Positions 44,301 through 52,447 of a stretch of 64,000 bases of DNA are shown here, one piece after another (positions within the stretch are counted from its first letter, which is position 1; every line of letters begins with the position of its first letter). The DNA comes from Pelomonas aquatica (GTDB lineage: Bacteria > Pseudomonadota > Gammaproteobacteria > Burkholderiales > Burkholderiaceae_C). The DNA lies in NCBI RefSeq assembly GCF_026712205.1, contig NZ_JAPPUW010000018.1, forward strand, positions 34,910 through 98,909, given 5' to 3'. The notes beneath the pieces were generated by a model. It was not told where the DNA came from. It was given only the letters and a program-made list of their open reading frames with translations, and did no database searches. The translations under genes were made by a program, and so were the position numbers.

Positions 44301-45153
44301 AGTCGGGCGTCACGGCCACCGTCTTCGCGCCCTTGTAGCGGACCTCGGTGAAGAAGTGCGCGTCCGGCGTGCGCGTCTGCGGCACATTGCTGCCCCAGGC
44401 GATGATGTAGTTGCTGTTGTACCAATCGGCCGACTCGGGCACGTCGGTCTGCTCGCCCCAGACCTGCGGGCTGCTCGGCGGCAGGTCGCAGTACCAGTCG
44501 TAGAAGCTCATGCAGACGCCGCCGATCAGGCTGAGATAGCGGCTGCCCGCCGCATAGCTGACCATGGACATCGCCGGGATGGGCGAGAAGCCGATGATGC
44601 GGTCCGGCCCGTGCTGCTTGATCGTGTAGACATTGGCCGCGGCGATCAGCTGGTTGACCTCGTCCCAGGTCGAGCGCACGAAGCCGCCCATGCCGCGCAG
44701 CTGCTGGTAGTCGCGCCGCGCGGCCTCGTCGGCCTGGATCAGCGCCCAGGCGTCCACCGGGCTCCTGGCCACGGCCAGCGCCTCGCGCCAGCGCTTGAGC
44801 AGGCGGCCGCGCACCATCGGGTATTTCACGCGGTTGGCGCTGTAGAGATACCAGCTGTAGCTCGCGCCCCGCGCGCAGCCGCGCGGCTCGTGGTTGGGCA
44901 GGTCGGCCCGCGTGCGCGGGTAGTCGGTCTGCTGGGTCTCCCAGGTGACGATGCCGCCCTTGACGTAGATCTTCCACGAGCAGGAGCCGGTGCAGTTCAC
45001 GCCGTGGGTGCTGCGCACGATCTTGTCGTGGGCCCAGCGGTTGCGGTAGGCATCCTCCCAGGTGCGGTCCTCGCCGGTGGCGACGCCGTGGCCGCCGGCG
45101 AAGACTTGCCGAGGCAGCCGGAAGGCGGTCAGTCGATCCAGGAAGTGGGACAT
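41362..45153 (-). CDS. narG: Respiratory nitrate reductase alpha subunit (Mo-bisMGD)
   Basis: A 1263-residue catalytic subunit. The N-terminal FS0 cluster is visible as His50, Cys54, Cys58 and Cys93 (HGVNCTGSCSW; RGCARGASYSW). The aspartate ligand of Mo lies in FYDWYCDLPPSSPQVWG. It reduces nitrate to nitrite in the cytoplasm. The length matches NarG of other proteobacteria. It follows narK by 11 bp and starts after GGAGAAAGAG, so narK-narG-narH-narJ-narI-parvulin read as one operon. Confidence 0.98.
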   Translation of the reverse strand: MSHFLDRLTAFRLPRQVFAGGHGVATGEDRTWEDAYRNRWAHDKIVRSTHGVNCTGSCSWKIYVKGGIVTWETQQTDYPRTRADLPNHEPRGCARGASYSWYLYSANRVKYPMVRGRLLKRWREALAVARSPVDAWALIQADEAARRDYQQLRGMGGFVRSTWDEVNQLIAAANVYTIKQHGPDRIIGFSPIPAMSMVSYAAGSRYLSLIGGVCMSFYDWYCDLPPSSPQVWGEQTDVPESADWYNSNYIIAWGSNVPQTRTPDAHFFTEVRYKGAKTVAVTPDYSEVAKLADLWLHPKQGTDAALAMAMGHVALNEFYFKQRSPYFDDYARRYTDLPLLVLLEEQTLPDGRKARVPSRYLRASDLAGQMGQSNNPEWKTLAFNSSGMLVLPNGSIGFRWGAEGRDDAGKWNLEAKEAEGGGDVRLKLSLVEDGEQAQEVVDVAFPYFAGSASEHFMPNPQQDGVSHRARVPATRLKTQDGEAVVATVFDLQAAQYGIARGFGSGAKSYDDNAPYTPAWQEAITGVPRAQVIRVAREFAENAHKTQGKSMIIIGAAMNHWYHCDMNYRGVINLLMMCGCIGQSGGGWAHYVGQEKLRPQTGWTALAFALDWVRPPRQMNSTSFFYAHTDQWRYEKLGVDEVLSPLATEAERAEFSGSMIDCNVRAERMGWLPSAPQLKTNPVQVVKDAAAAGLAPKDYVVQGLRDGSLQLSCEDPDAPQNWPRNMFVWRSNLLGSSGKGHEYFCKHLLGTENGVQGKDLGADDAKPQEVRWHAQAPQGKLDLVVTLDFRMSTTCLYSDIVLPTASWYEKNDLNTSDMHPFIHPLSAAVDPVWQSRSDWEIYKGFAKAFSEVCVGHLGVEKEVVMSPLMHDTPAELAQPFGVQDWKKGECELIPGKTAPNIAVVERDYPATYERFTSLGPLMDKLGNGGKGIAWDTRTEVAQLAELNGVDAAGRARIVSDIDACEVILQLAPETNGHVAVKAWDALSKFTGRDHEHLALHREDEKIRYRDVQAQPRKIISSPTWSGLESEKVSYNAGYTNVHELIPWRTLTGRQQFYQDHPWMRAFGEGFTSYRPPVDLKATGGIEGIKPNGNPEIVLNFITPHQKWGIHSTYSDNLLMLTLNRGGPVIWLSEDDAKRAGIADNDWVELFNLNGAIAARAVVSQRVNPGMTLMYHAQEKIINTPGSEITGVRGGIHNSVTRIVTKPTHMIGGYAQYSYGFNYYGTIGTNRDEFVVIRKMNKVDWLDTPRDDHLAAAYQSQGENP

Positions 45154-45164
45154 CTCTTTCTCCG

Positions 45165-46502
45165 TTAACAGGACAGGGGGGCGTTGCGACGGCCGTAGCA
45201 CCACCAGCAGATGGCCATGCAGCTCAGATAGAACGCCAGGAAGCAATAGAGCGCGGCCTGCGGACCGCCGCCGAGGGCGATGGCGCTGCCGAAGCTCTTG
45301 GGGATGAAGAAGCCGCCGTAGGCGCCGACGGCCGAGCACAGGCCCAAAGCGGCGGCGCCCTGGGCCTGGGCCTCGCGCAGAGAACCGCGGCCGCGCTCGG
45401 CCTCACGCAGAAAACCCAGCGGCACCATGCGGAAGGTGCTGCCGTTGGCGATGCCGGCCGCGACGAAGAGCAGCGCGAAGCTGGCGACGAAGAGCGCCGG
45501 CCCGCCCTCGCCCGCGAGGCTGGCGAGCACGCCGACGACGCCCAGGGCCAGCACGCCGAAGCAGGCCAGGCTGATGCGCGCGCCGCCGAGGTCGTCGGCC
45601 AGCCAGCCGCCCAGCGGCCGCGCCAGCGCGCCGAGCAGCGGGCCGATCCAGGCCAGCTGCAGCGCGGAGGTCAGGTCCGGGAACTGGCTGCGCAGCAGCA
45701 GCGGGTAGGCCGCCGCGAAGCCGATGAAGCTGCCGAAGCTGCCGAGGTAGAGCCAGCTCATCAGCCAGCTGTGGCGGTGCGTGAAGAGCTGGGCCTGCTC
45801 GGCCATGCCGACGCCGCCGCTGGGCAGGTCGTCCATGCCGGCCCAGGCCAGCAGGCTGGCCAGCGCGATCGGCGGCAGCCAGACGAGGCCGGCGTTCTGC
45901 AGCCACAGCCCGCCGCCCTGGGCCGGCAGGCCGAACAGGTCCAGCGCGATGACGGCCGGCACCAGCCACTGCACGAGGCCCACGCCGAGGTGGGCGAAGC
46001 CGGCGCCCAGGCCGAGGGCCACGCCCTGCTCGCGGGCCGGGAAGCAGGCGCTGATGTGGGCCATGCCGCTGGCGAAATTGGCGCCGCCCAGGCCGCACAG
46101 CAGGGCCAGCGCCACCATCCATTCATAGGGCGTGGACGGGTCCTGCACGGCCTGCGCGATGCCGGCCGCCGGGACCAGCAGGCTGGCCGTGGACAGCGCC
46201 GTCCAGCGCCGCCCGCCGACCCAGGACACGGCCAGGCCGTAGAAGACCCGCAGCGTCGCGCCGCACAGGGCCGGCAGCGCGCTGAGCCAGAACAGCTGGT
46301 TGGTGCTGTAGCGGAAGCCCGCCGCCGGCAGGTGCACGACAAGGACGGACCACAGCATCCAGACCGCGAACGACAGCGCCAGCGCCGGCAGCGCGCAGCC
46401 CAGGTTGCGCAGCGCCACGGCCCGGCCATGGCCGGCCCAGAAATCCGCGTCTTCCGGATTCCAGCGCAGCGAGGGGGACAGGGTCTTGGACACGGTAGGC
46501 AT
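45165..46502 (-). CDS. narK: NarK-type nitrate/nitrite transporter (445 aa)
   Basis: A major-facilitator protein with 12 predicted membrane segments and the two glycine-rich nitrate signatures, GLGGANFASGMAHISACFP and GIANGSTFRMVPLGF. It would exchange nitrate for nitrite or import nitrate for NarG. It is the first gene of the narG operon. Two further NarK homologues lie at 49009 and 50762, on the far side of a restriction-modification pair. Confidence 0.94.
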   Translation of the reverse strand: MPTVSKTLSPSLRWNPEDADFWAGHGRAVALRNLGCALPALALSFAVWMLWSVLVVHLPAAGFRYSTNQLFWLSALPALCGATLRVFYGLAVSWVGGRRWTALSTASLLVPAAGIAQAVQDPSTPYEWMVALALLCGLGGANFASGMAHISACFPAREQGVALGLGAGFAHLGVGLVQWLVPAVIALDLFGLPAQGGGLWLQNAGLVWLPPIALASLLAWAGMDDLPSGGVGMAEQAQLFTHRHSWLMSWLYLGSFGSFIGFAAAYPLLLRSQFPDLTSALQLAWIGPLLGALARPLGGWLADDLGGARISLACFGVLALGVVGVLASLAGEGGPALFVASFALLFVAAGIANGSTFRMVPLGFLREAERGRGSLREAQAQGAAALGLCSAVGAYGGFFIPKSFGSAIALGGGPQAALYCFLAFYLSCMAICWWCYGRRNAPLSC

Positions 46503-46584
46503 GCTCGGCTGCGGGGCCTGCGCCGACCATCCATCGCCGGTCGGGTCGGGCCGGCGCGGAAGGACGAGGCGGGACGCCCACGGC

Positions 46585-46602
46585 CTAGTTCTTTCGAACT
46601 AG
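46585..46602. promoter_or_regulatory. Perfect palindrome, possible NarL-type 7-2-7 site
   Basis: CTAGTTCTTTCGAACTAG is an 18-bp structure with seven complementary pairs around TTTC. TAGTTCT-TT-CGAACTA has the 7-2-7 spacing of NarL sites, although NarL heptamers normally carry C where this has G. It lies 83 bp upstream of narK and 59 bp before the methyltransferase. A NarXL pair is encoded at 52448-54972. Confidence 0.45.
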
Positions 46603-46660
46603 CCCGCGCCAAGGGCCCTCCCGGTGCCGGCCGGATAATCCAGGCCGACCACCGAACACC

Positions 46661-48229
46661 ATGCCCCTCGCCTCCGCCAGCCTCCAGTCCAGCCTTCCCG
46701 GCTTGTGTCCCATCACCGATGCGCTGGAGCGGCTGGCCCATCATTCGGATCACGACGAGCGCGGCGCCGTCTACACGCGACGCGAGGTGGTGGAGTTCAT
46801 GCTGGACCTGGCCGGCTACACGACGGACCGCCCACTGCATCGCCAGCGCCTGCTGGAGCCATCGTTCGGCGGCGGCGAGTTCCTGCTGGCCGCCGTCGAG
46901 CGCCTGCTGAGGGCGCATCGAAGCGCGGGCGGGCAGACCGATCTGGCACCCTGCATCCGCGCGGTGGAGCTGCACCGGAGCAGCCACGCCAGCACCGAAG
47001 CGAAGTTGCTGGCCCTGCTCCTTGCGAATGGCCTTGCGGCGACCGAGGCGCGGCGCCTGGCCTCCGCTTGGCTGATTCACGGCGACTTCCTGCTTTGCGA
47101 ACTTGAGGGGCGCTTCGACTACGTGGTCGGCAATCCGCCCTATGTGCGCCAGGAGCTGATCCCCGCGCCGCTGCTGGCCGAGTACCGGCGGCGCTTCGCG
47201 TCGTTGTACGACCGCGCCGACCTCTACGTTCCTTTCATCGAACGATCGCTGGGTCTGCTCAAGGCCGGCGGGCAGTTCAGCTTCATCTGCGCCGACCGCT
47301 GGACCAAGAACAAATACGGCGGCCCGCTGCGCGCGATGGTCACCAAGGACTTCCACCTCAAGGCCTACGTGGACATGCTGGATACGCCGGCCTTCGATGC
47401 CGACGTGATCGCCTATCCAGCCATCACGCTGATCGAGAGAGCCCCAGCCGGTGCCACGCTGGTTGCCAAGCCCCTCGCGCTGGACCCGGCTCAACTCGCC
47501 TCCCTCGCGCGGCAGCTGCGCACGGGCACAACCGACGAGTCGCAAGGCGTCGCCGCGATTGAGCGTATCGGCCAGGGCAGCGAACCCTGGGTGCTCAGTG
47601 CCTCCGGCAAGCGCGCGCTGCTGCGCCGCCTCGAAGCCACCTTCCCCAGCCTCGAAGAGGCCGGCTGCAAGGTCGGCATCGGCGTGATCAACCCTTTCGA
47701 AGACGATGGCAGCCTGGCCGATCTGGCCCGCCACCCCAAGCTGCGCGCCTACCTGGAGCGGCACCGCGCCGCCATCGCCGGCCGCCATGTCGCGAAAAAG
47801 TCGCCGGCGAGCTGGTATCGCACCATTGACCGGATCACGCCCGCGCTGGCCACGCGCCCCAAGCTGCTGATCCCCGACATCAAGGGCTCGGCTCATGTCG
47901 CCTTCGAGAGCGGCCAGCTCTACCCGCACCACAACCTGTACTACGTCGTTTCCGACGACTGGGATCTGCGCGCGCTTCAAGCCGTGCTGCTGTCGGCCGT
48001 CGCCCGGCAGTTCGTCGCCGCCTATTCCACGACGATGCGCGGCGGCTTTCTGCGCTTTCAGGCCCAGTACCTTCGCCGCATCCGGGTGCCTCGCTGGGCC
48101 GAGGTCGGCGAGACCATGCGCAGCCGGCTGATCGAGGCTGCGCAGGCCCGCGACCTGCGAGCCTGCGACGCTGCCGCTTTCGAGCTGTTCGGGCTCGATG
48201 CCGATGAAATGAAGTTGCTGGCCGAATGA
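46661..48229 (+). CDS. Type II DNA adenine methyltransferase (PaeR7I/XhoI-like)
   Basis: A 522-residue gamma-type N6-adenine methyltransferase. SAM motif I is [15 protein letters not shown] near residue 65 and the catalytic motif IV is NPPYVRQE near residue 160. The C-terminal half ([32 protein letters not shown]) is a target-recognition region like that of M.PaeR7I. With the neighbouring endonuclease it should modify CTCGAG. It is on the plus strand inside a minus-strand nar cluster, which suggests insertion. Confidence 0.9.
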   Translation: MPLASASLQSSLPGLCPITDALERLAHHSDHDERGAVYTRREVVEFMLDLAGYTTDRPLHRQRLLEPSFGGGEFLLAAVERLLRAHRSAGGQTDLAPCIRAVELHRSSHASTEAKLLALLLANGLAATEARRLASAWLIHGDFLLCELEGRFDYVVGNPPYVRQELIPAPLLAEYRRRFASLYDRADLYVPFIERSLGLLKAGGQFSFICADRWTKNKYGGPLRAMVTKDFHLKAYVDMLDTPAFDADVIAYPAITLIERAPAGATLVAKPLALDPAQLASLARQLRTGTTDESQGVAAIERIGQGSEPWVLSASGKRALLRRLEATFPSLEEAGCKVGIGVINPFEDDGSLADLARHPKLRAYLERHRAAIAGRHVAKKSPASWYRTIDRITPALATRPKLLIPDIKGSAHVAFESGQLYPHHNLYYVVSDDWDLRALQAVLLSAVARQFVAAYSTTMRGGFLRFQAQYLRRIRVPRWAEVGETMRSRLIEAAQARDLRACDAAAFELFGLDADEMKLLAE

Positions 48230-48250
48230 TTGCCCCTGTTTCGACAAGCC

Positions 48251-48985
48251 ATGGCTCTTGACCTCTGCAACTACGAACAGAAAGCTCAGGCGGCCATCAA
48301 GGCGTTCTGGAAGTCACGCGACGACGCCCGGCTGAAGCAGCACGCGGCCGGGCGGTCCGACCAGGGCGAGCGCGCGAGCGTGACCGGCGGAAACAACCTG
48401 AATGACTTCGCCGAGCTGGTTGCCGACGTCGTCAGGGCCAACGGCCTGCCGCATGCAGAAATCCATCGCCAGCGGAAGCTGCTCACGCTGCCCGGCTTCT
48501 TCCGCCCGAGCAAGCTCTGGGACTTGCTGGTCATGGACCGGGGGCGCCTCATCGCCGCGCTGGAGTTCAAGAGCCACGTCGGGCCCTTGTTCAGCAACAA
48601 CTTCAACAACCGCGCCGAGGAAGCCATCGGCACCTCGCACGACTTCTGGACCGCCTATCGCGATGGCGCCTTCGGCCGGCAGGCGCGCCCTTTCGTGGGC
48701 TGGCTGATGGTGGTCGAGGACGCGGAAAAGTCGCGCGCTCCGGTGCGCGAGAGTTCAACGCATTTCAAGGTCTTCCCCGAGTTCGCCGAGTCCTCCTACC
48801 TGCAGCGCTACGACACGCTGTGCGGCAAGCTCGTCAGTGAGCAGCTGTACTCGGCGGCGGCGGTCATCGCGACGCCGCAGACCGCCGTCGACACGGGGGC
48901 GTACTCGGAGTTGTCGGAGCTGACCGGCCTCCGGTCATTCCTGGCGACGTTGGCCGGCCACGTCGCCGCAGAGGCGGCGAAATAG
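48251..48985 (+). CDS. PaeR7I-family type II restriction endonuclease
   Basis: A 244-residue protein matching PaeR7I in length and sequence character: [62 protein letters not shown] (PD...ExK-like catalytic core) and [18 protein letters not shown]. The expected target is CTCGAG (known for PaeR7I, not shown here). It starts 21 bp after the methyltransferase stop. CTCGAG occurs in this window at 26765, 32806 and 62105 at least, so host protection by the methyltransferase would be needed. Confidence 0.92.
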   Translation: MALDLCNYEQKAQAAIKAFWKSRDDARLKQHAAGRSDQGERASVTGGNNLNDFAELVADVVRANGLPHAEIHRQRKLLTLPGFFRPSKLWDLLVMDRGRLIAALEFKSHVGPLFSNNFNNRAEEAIGTSHDFWTAYRDGAFGRQARPFVGWLMVVEDAEKSRAPVRESSTHFKVFPEFAESSYLQRYDTLCGKLVSEQLYSAAAVIATPQTAVDTGAYSELSELTGLRSFLATLAGHVAAEAAK

Positions 48986-49008
48986 CCGCCCCCAGCACTT
49001 CAAGGCCA

Positions 49009-50622
49009 TCAGGGGTTCTTGATCTCCGCGCCGCGGCGCAGGTAGAACCACCAGTTCAGCATCAGGCAGACGGCGTAGAAGCCCGCGAAGCCGTAGAAGG
49101 CGAGTTCGGGCGTGCCGGCCTTGATCTGCTCGCCGATCAGCACCGGCGCGATGAAGGCGCCGTAGGCGGCGACGGCCGAGGTCCAGCCCAGCACGGGGCC
49201 GGCCTGCTGGCGGTCGAAGATGACGCCCACCGAGCGGAAGGTCGAGCCGTTGCCGACGCCGCTGGCCGCGAACAGCAGCACCATCAGGCCCATGAAGGCC
49301 GGGAAATACTGCTCCGGTGTCGCCGAGGCGTAGGCCTGCTGCATCACATGGCCCACGGCCACCGACGCGAACACCATGACGGCCGAGATGACCTGGGTCA
49401 CGATGGAGCCGCCGACCTTGTCCGAGATCCAGCCGCCGACGGGGCGCACCGCGGCGCCGACGAAGGGGCCGATCCACGCATAGGCCAGCACGGTCGGCGC
49501 GTTCGGGTTGTTCAGCGTGTGCTGCATCACGCCGCTGGCGTCGCGCACATGGCTGATGCCGAAGATCACCTTCATCGCCAGCGGCAGCGCCATCGAGAAG
49601 CCGATGAAGGAGCCGAAGGTGACGATGTAGAGCGCCGTCAGCGACCAGGTGTGCCTGTTGCCGAAGATCGCAAACTGCTTCTTCACGCCCTCCTTCATCT
49701 CGCCGAAGGCCGCCAGCCGCATGACGGTGAGCGCCATGATGATGTCCAGCGGGATCGCCACCCACATGCTCAGCAGGCCCAGGCCGGTGGGCTTGGGCAG
49801 GTAGAGCCAGAGCATGAAGACGGTCGGCACGAAGGCCAGCGTGTAGAGGTAGGTGATCTTGGCGAAGGCGACGATGGGCGAGCCGGTGTCGGGCGACACG
49901 GTCTTCAGGTTGCTCATGCCGAACCAGCACAGCGCGCCCAGCGGCAGCAGCGAGAACACCCAGGCAAAGCCGGCGTTCTGGATCCAGGTCGGCGTGCCGG
50001 CGGCGATCTTGCCGAAGATCCAGCCGCTGTCCTTCAGCAGCAGCTCGGGCGCGCCGCCCAGCGCGCCCAGCAGCGGCAGCGTCATCACCAGCGGGATGAC
50101 GATCTGCATCGTCGTCACGCCGAAGTTGCCGAGGCCCGCGTTCAGGCCCAGGGCCGTGCCCTGCAGCCGCTTCGGGAAGAAGCCGCTGATGTTGGACATC
50201 GACGACGCGAAGTTGCCGCCGCCCACGCCCGACCACAGCGCCATCAGCTGGAAGGCCCACAGCGGCCAGTCCTTGTGCTGCAGCACGATGCCGGTGCCGA
50301 TGGCTGGGGCCAGCAGCATGGAAGTGGTCAGGAAGATGGTGTAGCGCCCGCCGGCCAGGCGGATCAGGAAGGAGGCCGGGATGCGCATCGTCGCGCCGGC
50401 GATGCCGGCAATGGCCGTCAGCGTGAACAGCTGGGCCTGGCTGAACGGGAAGCCCAGGTTCAGCATCTGCACGGCGATGATGCCCCACATGCCCCAGACG
50501 GCGAAGCCGCACAGCAGGGCCGGGATGGAGATCCACAGGTTGCGGTAGGCGATGCGCTTGCCGATGCCTTCCCAGAAGGCGTCGTCTTCCGGGCGCCAGT
50601 CCGCGATGTCGTTCTTGCTCAT
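49009..50622 (-). CDS. narK: NarK-type nitrate/nitrite transporter (537 aa)
   Basis: A 537-residue major-facilitator protein with NarK signatures: TMRIPASFLIRLAGGR, GVGGGNFASSMSNISGFFP and ASGVGNGSTFRSVGVIF. It is longer than the 445-residue paralogue because of extra loops near residues 205-290. It resembles the NarK2-type nitrate/nitrite antiporters. The frame is open upstream through repeat R4 to 50790, but MSKNDIADWRPEDDAFW at 50622 is the natural start. It lies 23 bp from the convergent endonuclease gene. Confidence 0.94.
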   Translation of the reverse strand: MSKNDIADWRPEDDAFWEGIGKRIAYRNLWISIPALLCGFAVWGMWGIIAVQMLNLGFPFSQAQLFTLTAIAGIAGATMRIPASFLIRLAGGRYTIFLTTSMLLAPAIGTGIVLQHKDWPLWAFQLMALWSGVGGGNFASSMSNISGFFPKRLQGTALGLNAGLGNFGVTTMQIVIPLVMTLPLLGALGGAPELLLKDSGWIFGKIAAGTPTWIQNAGFAWVFSLLPLGALCWFGMSNLKTVSPDTGSPIVAFAKITYLYTLAFVPTVFMLWLYLPKPTGLGLLSMWVAIPLDIIMALTVMRLAAFGEMKEGVKKQFAIFGNRHTWSLTALYIVTFGSFIGFSMALPLAMKVIFGISHVRDASGVMQHTLNNPNAPTVLAYAWIGPFVGAAVRPVGGWISDKVGGSIVTQVISAVMVFASVAVGHVMQQAYASATPEQYFPAFMGLMVLLFAASGVGNGSTFRSVGVIFDRQQAGPVLGWTSAVAAYGAFIAPVLIGEQIKAGTPELAFYGFAGFYAVCLMLNWWFYLRRGAEIKNP

Positions 50623-50655
50623 GTCTTGTCCTTGTTGAGGATGAGTAGTGCATTC

Positions 50656-50788
50656 CGGGCCGAGCGCCGGGCCGCCCCAAGCCGGCCCGCCGGGGTCCGC
50701 CTGCGGCTCGATGCCGCTGGCGGACTCGTCCCCGCGGGGGACCGACCAGACGCGCCGGCGTTCAGCAAGGCGCGGCTGGGCGAGGGGC
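50656..50788. repeat. R-family structured intercistronic repeat, copy R4
   Basis: The copy lies between narK1 and the second narK gene and provides the TGA stop of narK1. The long hairpin is completely changed here (GTCCGCC and GCGGC pairing with GCCGC and GGCGGAC) yet still pairs, while the flanking GGGCCGAGCGCCGGGCCG and GTCCCCGCGGGGGAC blocks are kept. Confidence 0.87.
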
Positions 50789-52021
50789 ACCCATCACGTC
50801 GGTGCGGCGCACCTCGGTCCAGTACATCCAGATCAGCGAGACCCAGACGACGCCGTACATCAGCATGAAGGCGCTGGAGCGGACGCCGGTGAGGTCCAGC
50901 AGCGCGCCGAACAGGATGGGCAGCACGAAGCCGCCGAGGCCGCCGGCCAGGCCGACGATGCCGCTGATGGCGCCGATGTTGCCGGGGTAGTCGTCGCTGA
51001 TGTACTTGAAGACCGAGGCCTTGCCGAACGCGAAGGCCACGCCCAGCACGGCCAGCAGCGCGGTGAAGGCGTAGACGTTCAGGCCGATGTGGAAGGTCCT
51101 GGCGCCGGCGATGGTCACGACGGTGAAGTCGGTCTGCGGGTAGCTGAGCAGGAAGAGGCAGATCCAGCTCACCCACATGACCCACCAGGTCACCTTGTGG
51201 GCGCCGTACTTGTCCGACAGCAGGCCGCCGATGGCGCGCAGCACGCCGCCGGGCAGGCTGAAGCAGGCGGCCAGCAGCGCGGCGACGCGGATGTCGAGGC
51301 TGAACTCGCCGACGTAGTACTGCACCATCCACAGCGCCAGCGCGACATAGCCGCCGAACACGATGCTGTAGTACTGGCAATACTTCAGCACGCGCGGGTC
51401 CTTCAGGCCTTTCAGCTGCTCGCGGAAGCTGACGTTGCTGGCCACGAGGTGGGCCGGGTTGCTGTGGCTGAACAGCCAGAACAGCACGACGGTGCCGGCC
51501 ATGATGGCCGCGTAGACCTGGGGCACCATGGCCCAGCCGAAGCTGACGAGCAGCACGGGTGCGACGAACTTGTTGACCGCCGAGCCCGAGTTGCCGGCGC
51601 CGTAGACGCCCATGGCCATGCCCTGGCGGCTCTTGGGGAACCAGCGCGCGACATAGGGCGTGCCCACCGAGAAGGAGCCGCCCGCGAGGCCGACGAAGAG
51701 GCCGATGACGAGGAAATGCCAATACTGCGTGGCATAGGCCATCAGCCAGATGGCCGGCACGGTGGCCGCCATCAACAGGGCCATGACGATGCGGCCGCCA
51801 TAACGGTCCGTCCAGATGCCCAGCGGCACGCGCACCAGCGAGCCGGTCAGCACCGGCATGGCGGTCAGCAGGCCGAACTCGGTGGCGTTCAGCCCGAGCT
51901 GCTTCTTGATCGGGATGCCGATGACGCCGAACATCATCCACACCATGAAGCAGACGGTGAAGGCCAGGGTGCTGACGGCCAGCACCGACCAGGCCCGGCG
52001 GTCGACGGGGGTTGCGGTCAT
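50762..52021 (-). CDS. narK1: NarK1-type nitrate transporter
   Basis: A 419-residue major-facilitator protein of the NarK1 (nitrate/proton symport) type: VRVPLGIWTDRYGGR, GLAGGSFSVGTPYVARWFP and GKASVFKYISDDYPGNIGAISGIVGLAGGLGGF. The last few residues and stop codon lie within repeat R4. It is the promoter-proximal gene of a narK1-narK pair. A TAGTTCT-containing imperfect palindrome lies 115 bp upstream. Confidence 0.94.
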   Translation of the reverse strand: MTATPVDRRAWSVLAVSTLAFTVCFMVWMMFGVIGIPIKKQLGLNATEFGLLTAMPVLTGSLVRVPLGIWTDRYGGRIVMALLMAATVPAIWLMAYATQYWHFLVIGLFVGLAGGSFSVGTPYVARWFPKSRQGMAMGVYGAGNSGSAVNKFVAPVLLVSFGWAMVPQVYAAIMAGTVVLFWLFSHSNPAHLVASNVSFREQLKGLKDPRVLKYCQYYSIVFGGYVALALWMVQYYVGEFSLDIRVAALLAACFSLPGGVLRAIGGLLSDKYGAHKVTWWVMWVSWICLFLLSYPQTDFTVVTIAGARTFHIGLNVYAFTALLAVLGVAFAFGKASVFKYISDDYPGNIGAISGIVGLAGGLGGFVLPILFGALLDLTGVRSSAFMLMYGVVWVSLIWMYWTEVRRTDVMGAPRPAAPC

Positions 52022-52135
52022 GCGCTTTCCTCCTCAGTGACGATGCAGCCACTGTCCCGCGCGCGGGGCGCGCTGCACATTCACCGGAGGATCAGCGGGG
52101 CACCGGCTGCTGGGAGGACGAGGGGTGCAGCGGCC

Positions 52136-52151
52136 TCGTCCTAAAGAACTA
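52136..52151. promoter_or_regulatory. Possible NarL-type site upstream of narK1
   Basis: On the minus strand it reads TAGTTCT-TT-AGGACGA, sharing the first heptamer and spacing with the palindrome at 46585. The second half-site is degenerate. The assignment is inferred only from similarity and position. Confidence 0.35.
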
Positions 52152-52176
52152 CGCGTTCGCCGACTTCAGGTTGGTC

Positions 52177-52412
52177 GCAGGAGGGCGGGCGGGCCTGATG
52201 CTCCGTGTCCCCCGGCCCGCTGCGCGGGCCTCCTCCTTTACCTGCGCATCAGGCCCACCCACCCTCCTGCTTGTCGGTGCACTCGGTATTCGCCGCGGAA
52301 AACCGCTCATGCGCAAGCCAGGGAGTGGGGGTGCGCAATTGCGCAGGTAAAGGAGGAGGGCCGGCTTGCCGGCCCGGGGGACACGGAGCAATTGCGCACC
52401 CCCGCTCCCTGG
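52177..52412. repeat. 236-bp pair of inverted structured repeats (element E2)
   Basis: The 426-bp gap between narK1 and narL holds no gene but two hairpin units in opposite orientation. Unit P has a 25-bp outer stem (52177-52201 with 52246-52270, two mismatches) and a 7-bp inner stem. Unit Q has a different 25-bp outer stem (52318-52342 with 52388-52412, one mismatch) and an 8-bp inner stem. Both share the single strands TCCGTGTCCCCC and TCCTCCTTTACCTGCG between the stems, so stem sequences vary while the unpaired strands are fixed. Confidence 0.85.
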
Positions 52413-52447
52413 CGCAACCCGCTCCTCCCAGATGAGAACGGTCGAAG

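Noticed and set aside
41347..45168. A plus-strand open frame of 1273 codons antisense to narG
   Set aside because: NarG on the minus strand has all cluster and Mo ligands; the opposite frame shows only low-complexity composition.
52149..52440. Possible small gene between narK1 and narL
   Set aside because: The open frames consist of the two inverted hairpin units and lack ribosome sites; no protein signal seen.
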